NCBI RefSeq assembly: GCF_002729955.1
Contig: NZ_PBYA01000037.1
Coordinates: forward strand, 36,986-100,985
DNA: 64,000 nt
Direction: 5' to 3'
DNA from: Salinisphaera sp.
Lineage (GTDB): Bacteria; Pseudomonadota; Gammaproteobacteria; Nevskiales; Salinisphaeraceae
Of the stretch, positions 9,305 through 18,597 are shown in pieces. Every line of letters begins with the position of its first letter. Position 1 is the first letter of the stretch. A program made the position numbers and the translations under genes. The notes below the pieces were generated by a model that was not told where the DNA came from, made no database searches, and saw only the letters and a list, made by a program, of their open reading frames with translations.

Positions 9305-10516
9305 GTGGCTGAACGATTCATCGTGCATTTCGACGGCGAGCGCGCCGCCTGGCTGAATGCGGCCGATGAACTCGTGCGCGGTCCGCTCGACGAGGCCGCG
9401 CTGGCCGCCGACGGGCGTGAATGCACGCTGCTCGTTCCCAGCGAAGACGTCCTCATCACCCGGGTCGCACTGCCGCCGATCCGTCAGGCCAGGCGCCGGC
9501 TCCAGGCTGCCGCCTTTGCCCTGGAAGATCGCCTGGTCACGCGGGTGGACGACCTGCATTTCGCCCTGGCTGCCAAGGCCGACGCCGACGGCGATACCCC
9601 GGTTCTGGTGGTCGATCGCGCCCTGCTCCAAGGGCTGGTCGACGATTGCACGAACGCGGGGCTGGATATCGTACAGGCCGTGCCCGACGTATTCGCCCTG
9701 CCCGAAGCTCAGCAGAGCTGGCATGTAGCCGTCATCGACGAGCGCGTGCTCACCCGTACCGACCACGGCCACGGGTTTGCCTGCGAGGCGTCGCTCTGGC
9801 CGGTGCTGGCCAGCGGCTGTACGCCGCCTGAGCGGCTGTGCCTCGAAGCGGCCAGGCGCAATGACAACGCGCAACGGCTGCGCAACGAGCTTGCCTTCGA
9901 GCCGGCACCCGAAATCGAATCAATCGAGCACGGCGACGACGACACCGTCTTCGCCCAGCTGCTCGCCCGAGCCGACGCCCATGCCCGCACGGCCATCAAC
10001 CTGCGCCAGGGCGAGCTGGCCCGCGCCTCGGCGATGCAGGCCTGGTGGCAGCCATTTCGGCTGACTGCCGGGCTGGCCGCTGCGTGGCTTCTGGTGGCAC
10101 TGGCCGCCCGCGGTATCGAAAGCTATCAGCTGCACCAGCGTATCGATTCACTCGAAGCACGCAGCGAAAGCGTGTTTCGTGAAACCTTCCCCAACGTGGG
10201 CACGATCAACGACCTGCGCGTGCAGGCCGAACAGAATATTCGTGCGCTGCGCGGCAGCGGGGGCAGCGGCGGCGTCTTTCCATTGCTTCAGGCCACGGCC
10301 GAAGTCACCGGCCAGGCCGGCAGCCTGACCATTCAATCGCTGCAATATCGCGACGGCGCGCTGTATCTGAGCCTGCGCGGCGACAGCGTGCAGTCACTGG
10401 AAGCGCTGCGCGCCGGCTTCGCACGCAAGCCCGGCACCACGCTGAACGTGGAAAGCGCCGATGCGGCAGCCAACGGTGTGCAGATACGCGCGAGCGTAAC
10501 CGCGGGGGCTTCATGA
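9305..10516 (+). CDS. gspL: type II secretion system protein GspL
   Basis: Bitopic platform protein that anchors the GspE ATPase to the inner membrane and pairs with GspM. The start is taken as GTG 9305, eight or nine bases after a GGGGG site, giving MAERFIVHFDG. GTG 9239 and ATG 9269 are possible longer starts. The N-terminal 240 residues form the actin-like cytoplasmic domain. One membrane segment (LTAGLAAAWLLVALAARGI) lies at about residues 255-273. A ferredoxin-like periplasmic domain follows. The 3' end overlaps gspM by four bases. Confidence 0.9.
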   Translation: MAERFIVHFDGERAAWLNAADELVRGPLDEAALAADGRECTLLVPSEDVLITRVALPPIRQARRRLQAAAFALEDRLVTRVDDLHFALAAKADADGDTPVLVVDRALLQGLVDDCTNAGLDIVQAVPDVFALPEAQQSWHVAVIDERVLTRTDHGHGFACEASLWPVLASGCTPPERLCLEAARRNDNAQRLRNELAFEPAPEIESIEHGDDDTVFAQLLARADAHARTAINLRQGELARASAMQAWWQPFRLTAGLAAAWLLVALAARGIESYQLHQRIDSLEARSESVFRETFPNVGTINDLRVQAEQNIRALRGSGGSGGVFPLLQATAEVTGQAGSLTIQSLQYRDGALYLSLRGDSVQSLEALRAGFARKPGTTLNVESADAAANGVQIRASVTAGAS

Positions 10517-11013
10517 ACGCATTACGCCAGTGGTACGAGGGCCTGGCCCCGCGCGAGCGCGTGGCCGTGCTCGCCTGTGCGATCGTGGTGACGATCGCAC
10601 TTTTCTACTACGCCCTGTGGCGGCCGTTGAACAGCAGCGTCGAGGAAGGCCGCCTGCGCCTGACCGCCCAGGCCGATGAAACACGCTGGATGCTGGGCAT
10701 TCGCGACGAAGCCCGGCTGCTGCAGGCCGACAATACGCAGCGCCGTATCCAGGGCCGCAACGATTCGCTTCTGTCGATCGTGGATACCACCAGCCGCGAA
10801 AACGGCCTCGGCGAGGCGGTCCGACGCATCCAGCCGGACAACGACAATCAGGCCACAGTCACGCTCGAAAAGGCCAACTTCAACCAGATGCTGTTCTGGC
10901 TGCGCAGCCTCCAGCGCGACTACGGCGTGGCCGCCCAGCAGATGACGATCACCCGCGATGAGGAGGCCGGCACCGTGCAGGCACGACTGACGCTCGCGCG
11001 AGGCAACGCATGA
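10513..11013 (+). CDS. gspM: type II secretion system protein GspM
   Basis: Small bitopic platform protein and partner of GspL. In the 166-residue protein a short cytoplasmic tail (APRERVAV) precedes one membrane helix (LACAIVVTIALFYYALW). A coiled-coil-like linker and a periplasmic ferredoxin-like domain follow. Length and layout match the family. It overlaps gspL by four bases and gspN by four. Confidence 0.9.
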   Translation: MNALRQWYEGLAPRERVAVLACAIVVTIALFYYALWRPLNSSVEEGRLRLTAQADETRWMLGIRDEARLLQADNTQRRIQGRNDSLLSIVDTTSRENGLGEAVRRIQPDNDNQATVTLEKANFNQMLFWLRSLQRDYGVAAQQMTITRDEEAGTVQARLTLARGNA

Positions 11014-11762
11014 TGCGCGCGCTTCGCTATGGCCTGATCGGTCTGGTCGCTTTCGTCATCGGGCTGGTGGCCTTCCTGCCGGCCCGGGTGGCGGCCGGCT
11101 GGGCCGAACAGATGGGCCCTATCTCCATGGGCGGGGTCAGCGGTACGCTCTTCGACGGCCGGGCCAGCTATATTTCCGGGCCCGACGGGGCCATCGAGAA
11201 TGTCTCCTGGCAGCTTGAGCCGGCATCGCTTCTGCTCGCCCGTATCAGTGCACGCCTGCAGATCGACTCCGATCTGAGCGGCTTCGATGCCGATGTATCG
11301 CGTTCGCTGTTCGGGCAGACCACGATCAGGAACGTCAGTGGCAGCGCCTCGGCCGGCTGGCTGGCGAAACTGGGCGGCTATACCTTCCTGCCGCTATCCG
11401 GCGATGTTCGAGTCAACATCGATGAAGCCGTATTCGACGACGAACTGCAGTTCGACGCGCTGGCCGGCCAGATCAGCCTCGTGAACACGCGCTGGCAGCT
11501 GTTCAACCCGCCCGTGCCGCTCGGTCGCTTCACGGCGGCCCTCGCCCAGTCCGAACAAGGCCTGCGCGCGACGGTGGTGGAAAGCGATGGCCCGCTGGCG
11601 ATCGACGGCGGCCTGACCCTCGACGCCACCCGGCGCTATCTGCTCGACGTACGTCTACGCGCGCGCGCCGGGGCCGACGAGCGCCTGCCGCAGATGCTCG
11701 ACCAGCTCGGCCGGGCCGACGCCGACGGCTGGCACCCGATACGCGAACAGGGCCGACTCTGA
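11010..11762 (+). CDS. gspN: type II secretion system protein GspN
   Basis: Accessory inner-membrane/periplasmic protein present in a subset of T2SS operons. The 250-residue protein has one N-terminal hydrophobic segment (YGLIGLVAFVIGLVAFLPA). A beta-rich periplasmic domain follows with the family-like feature GGVSGTLFDGRASYI. It is the last gsp gene and overlaps gspM by four bases. The next gene starts five bases downstream with GTG, so it may be co-transcribed although its function differs. Confidence 0.85.
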   Translation: MMRALRYGLIGLVAFVIGLVAFLPARVAAGWAEQMGPISMGGVSGTLFDGRASYISGPDGAIENVSWQLEPASLLLARISARLQIDSDLSGFDADVSRSLFGQTTIRNVSGSASAGWLAKLGGYTFLPLSGDVRVNIDEAVFDDELQFDALAGQISLVNTRWQLFNPPVPLGRFTAALAQSEQGLRATVVESDGPLAIDGGLTLDATRRYLLDVRLRARAGADERLPQMLDQLGRADADGWHPIREQGRL

Positions 11763-11767
11763 ATCAC

Positions 11768-13231
11768 GTGCTCACCGGCGCCCTGGCGTTCACCCCGTGG
11801 CTCGTCTTTGCGATCTATGCGCTGATCGTGCTCCGGGCCACGCCGCGAGCCGCCGGGCCCATGGGGTTTTTCGGCGGGCATTCGCTGAGTGGACGCGCGC
11901 CCGGCGTATGGCTGCTTGGCGCGTCCGCGGCCATCTCCTGGGTGATGGCCAAAAGCGTCGACAACGCCATGAACCTGACCGCCGCCTTCGGCTACTGGGG
12001 CGGCATCGGCTATGCGAGCTATTGGCTAGCCTTCGTGGTGGTGGCCATCGCGGTCTATTTCATCCGCAGCCGTGGCCATGACAATTCGCTGGCCGCCTTT
12101 CTCGAACGCAAGTACGGCGCAGCGGCGACCCGGTTGTTTCTGGTCGTGATCGGCATTCGGCTGTTCAACGAGATATGGTCCAACACCAAGGTGGCCGCGC
12201 TCTATTTCGGCAGCGAGGGCAGCGCGCCCTACTGGGTGGCGGTGATCGCCTTCACCGGCCTGACTCTCTACTACGCACGTCGCGGCGGGCTGCGTTCTTC
12301 CATCGTGACCGACGCCGCCCAGATGGTGCTGATCGCGCTGCTTTTGATCGTGACCCTGGTCGTACTCGCGCCGGGGCTGATCAGCGCCGGCGACAACGGC
12401 GCCGACGCGTCCCTTGTGAGTGCCGAGATGCGTATGCACGGCCTGACCTTTGCCCTGCTCGCCCTTGTGCAGACGCTGTCGTACGGCTTTCACGATCCGG
12501 TGCTCACCGACCGCGCCTTCGTCAGCTCGCCGCAAAAAATGGTGGCCAGTTTCGTACTCGCGGCCCTGCTCGGCGGCGCGCTGATCGCGGGCTTCAGCGT
12601 GGCCGGTCTGTATGCGCTGGCACAAAACATCGCGGCGACGCCATCGGTGGCCGTGGCCGTACCCATGGCGCTGGGCCTGGGCATGATGCTGTTGTTCAAC
12701 GCGGTGATGCTCGCCAGCGCGGGTTCCACGCTGGATTCCACCTTTGCCTCCACGGCCAAGTTCACGGCTCGCGACTGGCGGGTGGCCCGTGCCGTACCGA
12801 CCTACAAAGACCAGCGGCGCGGCCGCCGGGCGATGTGGGTTATCGCCCTGGTGGGTAATCTGCCGCTGCTGTCGCTCTATATCAAAGGCGTCGGCCCGGC
12901 GGTCATTGCCGCGACCACCATCAGCGGCACTGCGATCATGGGCCTGGCGCCCATCTTCCTGCTGGCCTGGCTGCCCGGCGCGGGTCGGGCCTCGTTTCAT
13001 GTCGCGCTCTGGCCCGGCGTCGTCATCGGTATCGCCCTCGCCCTCGAACGCCTGGCCGGCCTCGATCTGATTCCGGACGCATTCGCACTGGGCAGCGGCC
13101 CCTACGCCCAGACGCTTGGCATCAATGTCTGGGGGCTGGCGCTGTGTACCCCCCTGTTCGTGGCAGCCGCTGCCGCCGCTGGCCCGCGGCGGCCGGCCAT
13201 TCAGCCGGTGCGATCGAACTCGGTATCCTGA
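11768..13231 (+). CDS. sodium:solute symporter (SSS) family protein
   Basis: Predicted secondary transporter of 487 residues with about 13 hydrophobic segments. SSS-family features include the early helix GVWLLGASAAISWVMAKSVD, the region GLTLYYARRGGLRSSIVTDAAQMVL (typical of the helix 4-5 loop), and ASAGSTLDSTFASTAKF with the conserved Ser/Thr pattern of helix 8. The substrate cannot be read from sequence. The start is GTG 11768, five bases after gspN. The 3' end overlaps the convergent cfa gene by 31 bp. Confidence 0.8.
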   Translation: MLTGALAFTPWLVFAIYALIVLRATPRAAGPMGFFGGHSLSGRAPGVWLLGASAAISWVMAKSVDNAMNLTAAFGYWGGIGYASYWLAFVVVAIAVYFIRSRGHDNSLAAFLERKYGAAATRLFLVVIGIRLFNEIWSNTKVAALYFGSEGSAPYWVAVIAFTGLTLYYARRGGLRSSIVTDAAQMVLIALLLIVTLVVLAPGLISAGDNGADASLVSAEMRMHGLTFALLALVQTLSYGFHDPVLTDRAFVSSPQKMVASFVLAALLGGALIAGFSVAGLYALAQNIAATPSVAVAVPMALGLGMMLLFNAVMLASAGSTLDSTFASTAKFTARDWRVARAVPTYKDQRRGRRAMWVIALVGNLPLLSLYIKGVGPAVIAATTISGTAIMGLAPIFLLAWLPGAGRASFHVALWPGVVIGIALALERLAGLDLIPDAFALGSGPYAQTLGINVWGLALCTPLFVAAAAAAGPRRPAIQPVRSNSVS

Positions 13232-14442
13232 ATCCGACGCGCAGGCGTGACCCGCGCCTTGTAGAGATAGTCGCGGGTCACGGGCACCACCTGGTTGTTT
13301 TTCGCGAGCTGTAGCTGGAACACCACCAGGTCGCCCCATCGAAAGATGGCCTGGCAGCCCAGCAGATAGAACTCCCACATGCGACAGAACCGTTCGCCAA
13401 GGCGCTGGCCAAACGCGTCGCGATGCTGCTGGAAGCGTTGATTCCAACACGCCAGGGTCCGCGCATAGTGCAGGCGCCAGATTTCGATATCCGCCAGGCT
13501 CATGCCGGTGTTCTCCACACAGGGCAACACCTCCGACAGCGACGGTACATAGCCGCCCGGAAAGATGTATTTCTCGATCCAGCCATGGGTGTCCTCGATC
13601 GGCGGACCATTGCGGCCAATCGTATGGATCAGACTGCGACCGCCGCGATTGAGCAGACGCTGCACCTGGTCGAAAAAGATCTGAAACTGCGGCCGGCCCA
13701 CGTGCTCGAACATGCCCACGCTCACGATGGCGTCGTAGCCATCGCCTTCGTGGCGCCGATGCTCGCGGTAGTCCTGCTTGAGAAAACGCAGGCGATCACC
13801 CAGCCCTTCGCGCTGGGCGCGCGTGTGGGCATATTCGTACTGGTCGTCCGAGAGCGTCAGGCCGGTGACGGTTACGTCATAGTGGCGGGCCAGATAGCGC
13901 GCCAATCCGCCCCAGCCGCAGCCGATATCGAGCACGCGGTCGCCCGGTTCGAGGCAGAGCTTGCGCGCGATATGGCGGCACTTGGCCTGCTGTGCGGCTT
14001 CCAGGTCCATGTCCGCGCTTTCGAAATAGGCACAGGAATACAGCATCTCGCGATCGAGAAACCGCGCGAACAGCTCGTGATCGATATCGTAGTGGTGCCG
14101 GGCGTTGCGCCGTGAGCGCAGCCAGGAATTGGCTTCGCGCAGGCCGCGCAGTGCATGGCGCGCCAGATCGACAAGACGGCTGGAAGCGAACTTGTCCACG
14201 TTCGCGAAATAAAGCTCGAAGACTGCGAGCAGGCCGCCCTCGCCCGGCCACCAGTCACCGTCCATATAGGCTTCGCCAAAGGCCATCTGGGGGTCGGAAA
14301 GCAGGCGAGCCAGCACCTTGCGTTCGCGCAAATGGATATGCGCGGTCGGCGGCCCCTGGCCAATAACGCGGGTGCTTGTATCCGGAAAATGGATAACGAG
14401 CGTGCCTTGATCGATCAGCCGGTCGAAAAAGCGTGTCTTCAT
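13201..14442 (-). CDS. cfa: cyclopropane-fatty-acyl-phospholipid synthase
   Basis: Transfers a methylene group from S-adenosylmethionine to the double bond of unsaturated phospholipid acyl chains in the inner membrane, usually a stress or stationary-phase response. The 413-residue protein has an N-terminal lipid-binding domain (GEAYMDGDWW). The SAM motif LDIGCGWGGLARYLA lies at about residues 169-184. Active-site elements are VGMFEHVG, IEKYIFPGGY and the conserved Cys in YLLGCQAIFR. It is divergent from usp and overlaps the convergent SSS gene at its 3' end. Confidence 0.95.
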   Translation of the reverse strand: MKTRFFDRLIDQGTLVIHFPDTSTRVIGQGPPTAHIHLRERKVLARLLSDPQMAFGEAYMDGDWWPGEGGLLAVFELYFANVDKFASSRLVDLARHALRGLREANSWLRSRRNARHHYDIDHELFARFLDREMLYSCAYFESADMDLEAAQQAKCRHIARKLCLEPGDRVLDIGCGWGGLARYLARHYDVTVTGLTLSDDQYEYAHTRAQREGLGDRLRFLKQDYREHRRHEGDGYDAIVSVGMFEHVGRPQFQIFFDQVQRLLNRGGRSLIHTIGRNGPPIEDTHGWIEKYIFPGGYVPSLSEVLPCVENTGMSLADIEIWRLHYARTLACWNQRFQQHRDAFGQRLGERFCRMWEFYLLGCQAIFRWGDLVVFQLQLAKNNQVVPVTRDYLYKARVTPARRIQDTEFDRTG

Positions 14443-14527
14443 GGTGTCCCGCCCGCCGCGGGCGACGCATGCGCGACGCCCAACCGCGTTCTCATGCCCA
14501 ACCCGATATTACATAGTCACCGATTCC

Positions 14528-14540
14528 ATGCATATTGCAT
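14528..14540. promoter_or_regulatory. palindrome in the cfa-usp divergent region
   Basis: A perfect inverted repeat ATGCA-TAT-TGCAT sits in the 195-bp region between the divergent cfa and universal stress protein starts. It could be an operator serving either gene. No strong promoter hexamers can be paired with it by eye. Confidence 0.25.
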
Positions 14541-14637
14541 AAGCATGAAAGATGCCTGATTTCGATTGCGCATGCGCTTTTCATACGCGCTCTCGCGTGT
14601 AGTCTGGAGACAAGTCGGTCTTACAAGGAGAAAAAGG

Positions 14638-15078
14638 ATGTTCGACACCATTCTCGTCGCAGTCGACGGGTCCGAGCACTCGAAACGCGCTATCGAAATC
14701 GCCGCCGATATGGGCCACCGCTATGCATCCACGGTGCATGTTGTGCACATCCCGCAACATACCGGCCACGAAAAGACGCTTGCGCTGGGCGGCGCGGCGA
14801 TCACGCTGCAGCCCTCCCAGGCCGAACTTGAAGCCGCAGGGCAGTCGGTCGTCTCAGCCGCCCGGGATTTGCTGGAAGCCGCCGGCTGCCAGAAAATCGA
14901 AACCGAGATCATGGGCGGCGACCCGGCCCAGCAGATCGTGTCCGCCGCCAAACGGGTGAAGGCCGATCTTATCGTCATGGGCCGGCGCGGGTTGAGCGAG
15001 TTCACCGGCCTGGTCATCGGCAGCACCTCGCACAAGGTCGCCCATCTCGCGCCCTGTGCCTGCCTTACGACGCGTTAG
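14638..15078 (+). CDS. universal stress protein, UspA family
   Basis: Cytoplasmic stress protein of the nucleotide-binding Usp fold, 146 residues. The start at 14638 follows an AAGGAG site and gives the family N-terminus MFDTILVAVDGS. An in-frame upstream ATG at 14566 adds non-family sequence. The ATP-binding pattern G-x2-G-x9-G-S is complete in GRRGLSEFTGLVIGS, so this should be an ATP-binding member. It is divergent from cfa, and both would fit a stress or membrane-protection response. Confidence 0.95.
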   Translation: MFDTILVAVDGSEHSKRAIEIAADMGHRYASTVHVVHIPQHTGHEKTLALGGAAITLQPSQAELEAAGQSVVSAARDLLEAAGCQKIETEIMGGDPAQQIVSAAKRVKADLIVMGRRGLSEFTGLVIGSTSHKVAHLAPCACLTTR

Positions 15079-15163
15079 AACGCCCCGGCCAGCCCAGTCT
15101 GGCCCGTACAGAAATCGTCGCCCAGGCGTGCCGACGGCGCGCTGGTGCGGGCGGCGGGCTCAG

Positions 15164-15925
15164 TCAGGGATTGGCAGGGGCGGCAAGCGGCTCGTTCGCC
15201 CGCCGCAGCAGCCAGACCGTATCGCGCCCGAACGACAGCAAGAGCAGCGCCAGCGCGACGAGAAGCGCCGTGTTGGCGACCGATGAGCTGACCACGGGCA
15301 GCAGGCAGATCATGAGCGTGGCGCCTTGCCATACACAGCCGATCTTGCGCAGGCGCGAGGGCGGCAAGGGCCGTCTGAGCGACGGGCACACTGCCTGTGC
15401 GGCGATAAAGGCATAGCGGGCCAGGCCGATGGCAAGAACCCAGGGGCCGGCCTTGCCCAGGGCGACGAGCACGATCGACAGCACCAGCAGAAAAAAGGCA
15501 TCAAGCTCCATATCGAAGCGCGCGCCGAATGCGCCGCTGCTGGCGGTACGGCGCGCCACCCAGCCATCGACACCGTCGAGCAGCAGACAGCCCAAAGCCA
15601 GCGCGACGAACGTATGAACATGGGTGCTCAGAAACGCGGGAAACAGGCCCGCGCCGGCAAGCAGCATGACGATCGCGCCGCGCAGCAGCGTGATTCGATT
15701 GGCCCAGCCGAACGGCCGTGGCCAGGCCGCGCGGCGAACATAAAGCAGCGCCGCCAAGCCCATGTACAGAGCCGCCACGGTCACGCGCAGCGCGGCCGGG
15801 CCAGCCAGCGCATAGAGCAACGCTTCCATCACCACGCCAAGCGCCGTGAACCCCAGCAACAACTCGAACAGCGCCGCAGGCGTATCGCTGGAGCGCGCCC
15901 GTGCCACAGGCGAAACGTCGCGCAT
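15164..15925 (-). CDS. CDP-alcohol phosphatidyltransferase family protein
   Basis: Integral membrane enzyme that transfers a phospho-alcohol moiety from a CDP-activated substrate to an alcohol acceptor. The metal-binding signature D-G-x2-A-R-x8-G-x3-D-x3-D is complete (DGWVAR, then G, then DMELD). About six hydrophobic segments surround it. Acceptor and donor are unknown. The start is set at ATG 15925; ATG 16042 would add an Arg-rich 39-residue extension with no family look. It is divergent from the pterin-type cluster and probably part of it. Confidence 0.85.
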   Translation of the reverse strand: MRDVSPVARARSSDTPAALFELLLGFTALGVVMEALLYALAGPAALRVTVAALYMGLAALLYVRRAAWPRPFGWANRITLLRGAIVMLLAGAGLFPAFLSTHVHTFVALALGCLLLDGVDGWVARRTASSGAFGARFDMELDAFFLLVLSIVLVALGKAGPWVLAIGLARYAFIAAQAVCPSLRRPLPPSRLRKIGCVWQGATLMICLLPVVSSSVANTALLVALALLLLSFGRDTVWLLRRANEPLAAPANP

Positions 15926-16133
15926 GCCCGGGGTGGTTAAAACCCGGGTCGCGGGCAGCCGGTGGGAAGCGACCGGTCGCTGCAAGGGTGTGATGCGGGT
16001 TACATTTCGCACTGAAGCTCGTACTCGATCAAGCGCGCGCATCGGCGCCGGCGTTTGGCGGCTGACGTCATCGGGGCATCAGCCTGATCACGAGTGTACG
16101 TAAACCCGCCGTTTTTCGTTTCATTTGTATGAC

Positions 16134-17120
16134 ATGCCCATGACCGATCGTTTCGCCCGCGCCCTGTGGCTCGAGCCGCCTTATGCCTGTGCACTGCACC
16201 GGGAGCCGCTGCCCGAACGCGCGGCGGGTCAGTTGCTCGTTCGCAGCCGCTACTCGGCGGTGAGCGGGGGCACCGAAACCCTCGTGTTTTCGGGCGCGGT
16301 TCCGGAAAGCGAATACGCGCGTATGCGTGCACCATTTCAGGCGGGCAGCCTGCCGGGGCCGGTGAAGCACGGCTATGCGAACGTCGGCGTTGTCGAAGAC
16401 GGCCCCGAGGACTGGCTCGGCCGCGAAGTGTTCTGCCTGTATCCCCACCAGACACGTTATGTGGTGGACGCCGATGCGGTGGTCGCCCTGCCCGCTGATG
16501 TGCCCGCCGCACGGGCCGTGCTGGCCGCGAATATGGAAACCGCGGTGAATGCGCTCTGGGACGCCGGCATCGGCGTGGGCGACCGGGTCAGCGTGGTGGG
16601 CGCGGGGGTGATCGGCGCGCTGATCGCCGGGCTGGCCGCTGGCATACCGGGCACCCAGGTCGAGCTTATCGATATCGACCCGGCCAAGACCGCGCTGGCA
16701 CAGGCGCTCGGTGTTGCCTTCCAGCGGCCCGATACGGCGAGCATCGATCGCGACGTGGTCGTGCATGCCAGCGCCAGCAGTGCCGGTCTGGATACGGCGA
16801 TCGCGCTGGCCGGCTTCGAGGCCACGGTACTGGAGATGAGCTGGTATGGTGCCGCACCCGTGACCGTCGGCCTGGGCGGCGCGTTTCATTCCCAGCGCCT
16901 GACGCTGCGTTCGAGCCAGGTGGGCGCGGTATCGCCCAGCCGGCGCACGCGTCGCGATCATGGTTCGCGTCTGGCGCTTGCCGTTTCGCTGCTTGCCGAT
17001 GCCCGCTTCGATGCACTCTTCGAGGCCGAGGATGCGGCTTTCGACGATCTGCCATCGGTGATGCATCGCCTGGCATCACCGTCCGATAACAGCCTGTGCC
17101 AGCGCATCCGTTACGACTGA
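16134..17120 (+). CDS. medium-chain dehydrogenase/reductase (MDR) family oxidoreductase
   Basis: NAD(P)-dependent oxidoreductase of the MDR superfamily, 328 residues from ATG 16134 (ATG 16140 and TTG 16125 are alternatives; no clear ribosome-binding site). The GroES-like N-terminal domain carries SAVSGGTETLVFSG. The Rossmann motif is VVGAGVIGALIAG at about residues 158-170. The usual catalytic-zinc Cys and the four-Cys structural zinc lobe are missing, so it may be zinc-independent. The substrate is unknown. First gene of a tightly packed five-gene run, 38 bp before the PTPS-like gene. Confidence 0.8.
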   Translation: MPMTDRFARALWLEPPYACALHREPLPERAAGQLLVRSRYSAVSGGTETLVFSGAVPESEYARMRAPFQAGSLPGPVKHGYANVGVVEDGPEDWLGREVFCLYPHQTRYVVDADAVVALPADVPAARAVLAANMETAVNALWDAGIGVGDRVSVVGAGVIGALIAGLAAGIPGTQVELIDIDPAKTALAQALGVAFQRPDTASIDRDVVVHASASSAGLDTAIALAGFEATVLEMSWYGAAPVTVGLGGAFHSQRLTLRSSQVGAVSPSRRTRRDHGSRLALAVSLLADARFDALFEAEDAAFDDLPSVMHRLASPSDNSLCQRIRYD

Positions 17121-17158
17121 CCGGGCGTTTTCTCTTTACCCATCAATAAGGACTGAAT

Positions 17159-17557
17159 ATGTTCAGCCTGACCGTTCGCGATCACTTCATGATCGCCCAC
17201 AGCTTCACCGGCGAGATCTTCGGCCCCGCTCAGCACACCCACGGCGCGACTTATGTGGTGGACGTGTCGTTCATGCGCGCCGAGCTGGACGACAACGACT
17301 TGGTCATCGATATTGGTCTGGCCAGCGAAGCGCTCAAGCGCACGCTGGCCGAACTGAACATGCGCAATCTCGATGACGTGGACGAATTCAGCGGCCGCAA
17401 CACGACCACTGAATTCCTGGCCAAGGCGGTCTTCGACCGACTGCGCAGCGCCATCCATGCTGGCGAGCTTGGCGAAACCGCCACCGCGCTCGCGGCCATG
17501 CGCGTCACCCTGGCCGAGTCGCATATCGCCTGGGCCAGCTACGAGGGCGACGTGTGA
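17159..17557 (+). CDS. 6-pyruvoyl-tetrahydropterin synthase/QueD-fold protein with altered active site
   Basis: Tunnel-fold protein of the PTPS/QueD family, 132 residues. Normal members act on dihydroneopterin triphosphate. The first zinc His is kept (FMIAHSF). At the usual C-x3-HGH site the sequence reads AQHTHGATY, so the catalytic Cys and the last His of HGH are absent, with an extra His two residues upstream. The usual LDHxxLN reads LNMRNLDD, losing the Asp-His pair. The NTTTEFLA region and the late Glu (LAESHIAW) are kept. It may bind a pterin-like ligand with a changed or lost reaction. The 3' end overlaps the glycosyltransferase (GTGTGA). Confidence 0.82.
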   Translation: MFSLTVRDHFMIAHSFTGEIFGPAQHTHGATYVVDVSFMRAELDDNDLVIDIGLASEALKRTLAELNMRNLDDVDEFSGRNTTTEFLAKAVFDRLRSAIHAGELGETATALAAMRVTLAESHIAWASYEGDV

Positions 17558-18597
17558 AGCCGGTCACGTTCATGGTCGCCGGGGCGCTAGACCAGCCGAC
17601 CGGCGGCTACCTCTACGATCGCGCCATCATCGATGGCCTCCGGGCCGATGGGATCGCGGTGAACATCGTCGAACTCGAGGGCGCATTCCCGCTGGCAGAC
17701 ACGACCGCCCGCACCGCGCTCGATGATGCACTCACAGCCTGTTCGTCCGACGCCTCCATCGTTATCGACGGCCTGGCCGCCTGCGCCCTGCCCGACGTGG
17801 TGGCCCTCCATGCCGCCAACCGCGCGATCGTGATCCTGGTTCACCATCCGCTCTGCGACGAGACCGGGCTGGCCGCCGATACCCGCGACCATCTGCTCGA
17901 GTTGGAACGTCGCGCGCTGGCCTGTGCAGCCCATGTGGTGGTCACCAGCCACTTCACCGCCCACCGTCTGGTCGCGCTCAACCTGGCCGCCGAAGGCGAT
18001 ATCACGGTCGTCGAGCCCGGCGTGCACCCCGTCATGCAACCGCAAGCCGCGTCCGAGGGGCCCTGCCGCCTGCTGTGCGTGGCCAGCCTCACCCCGCGCA
18101 AGGGCCACCGCCTGCTGGTGGAGGCGCTGGCGCAGGTCGCCGAGCTGGACTGGCTCTGCGATTTCGTCGGCGACGACCGGCGCGACGCGGAGGAGGCCCG
18201 GGCCATAGGCGAAGCCATTGCTCGCCAAGGCCTGGAAGAGCGAGTTCGCCTGTGCGGCGCACAGGACCAACAGGCACTCGACGGCTACTACGCCCGCGCC
18301 GATATCTTCGTGCTTGCCTCCTGGTACGAAGGCTATGGCATGGTCATCGACGAAGCCGTTGCCCACGGCCTGCCGATCGTGACCACAACCGGCGGTGCCC
18401 TCGCCGATACCTTTCCCACCGGGGCCGGCATGGCCGTAGCGCCCGGCGATGCGGCCGCACTGGCCGGGGCACTGCGCACGCTCATCGCCGACAGCGAACA
18501 GCGCGGCTGTGCAGCGGCGGCCTCTCGCGCCGCGCGCGAACGACAACGTGACTGGCCCACCGTGGCACGCCAGTTCGCGGCCGTGCTCTCGTCATGA
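17554..18597 (+). CDS. glycosyltransferase family 4 protein
   Basis: GT-B fold retaining glycosyltransferase, 347 residues. The N-terminal domain has a Gly-rich loop (DQPTGGYLYDRAI). The C-terminal domain has VASLTPRKGH (nucleotide-sugar phosphate binding) and the E-x7-E motif in EGYGMVIDEAVAHGLP. The sugar and acceptor are unknown; context suggests a pteridine/pyrimidine or lipid acceptor. It starts with GTG overlapping the PTPS-like stop and overlaps the methyltransferase by four bases, so the genes are almost certainly co-translated. Confidence 0.88.
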   Translation: MKPVTFMVAGALDQPTGGYLYDRAIIDGLRADGIAVNIVELEGAFPLADTTARTALDDALTACSSDASIVIDGLAACALPDVVALHAANRAIVILVHHPLCDETGLAADTRDHLLELERRALACAAHVVVTSHFTAHRLVALNLAAEGDITVVEPGVHPVMQPQAASEGPCRLLCVASLTPRKGHRLLVEALAQVAELDWLCDFVGDDRRDAEEARAIGEAIARQGLEERVRLCGAQDQQALDGYYARADIFVLASWYEGYGMVIDEAVAHGLPIVTTTGGALADTFPTGAGMAVAPGDAAALAGALRTLIADSEQRGCAAAASRAARERQRDWPTVARQFAAVLSS

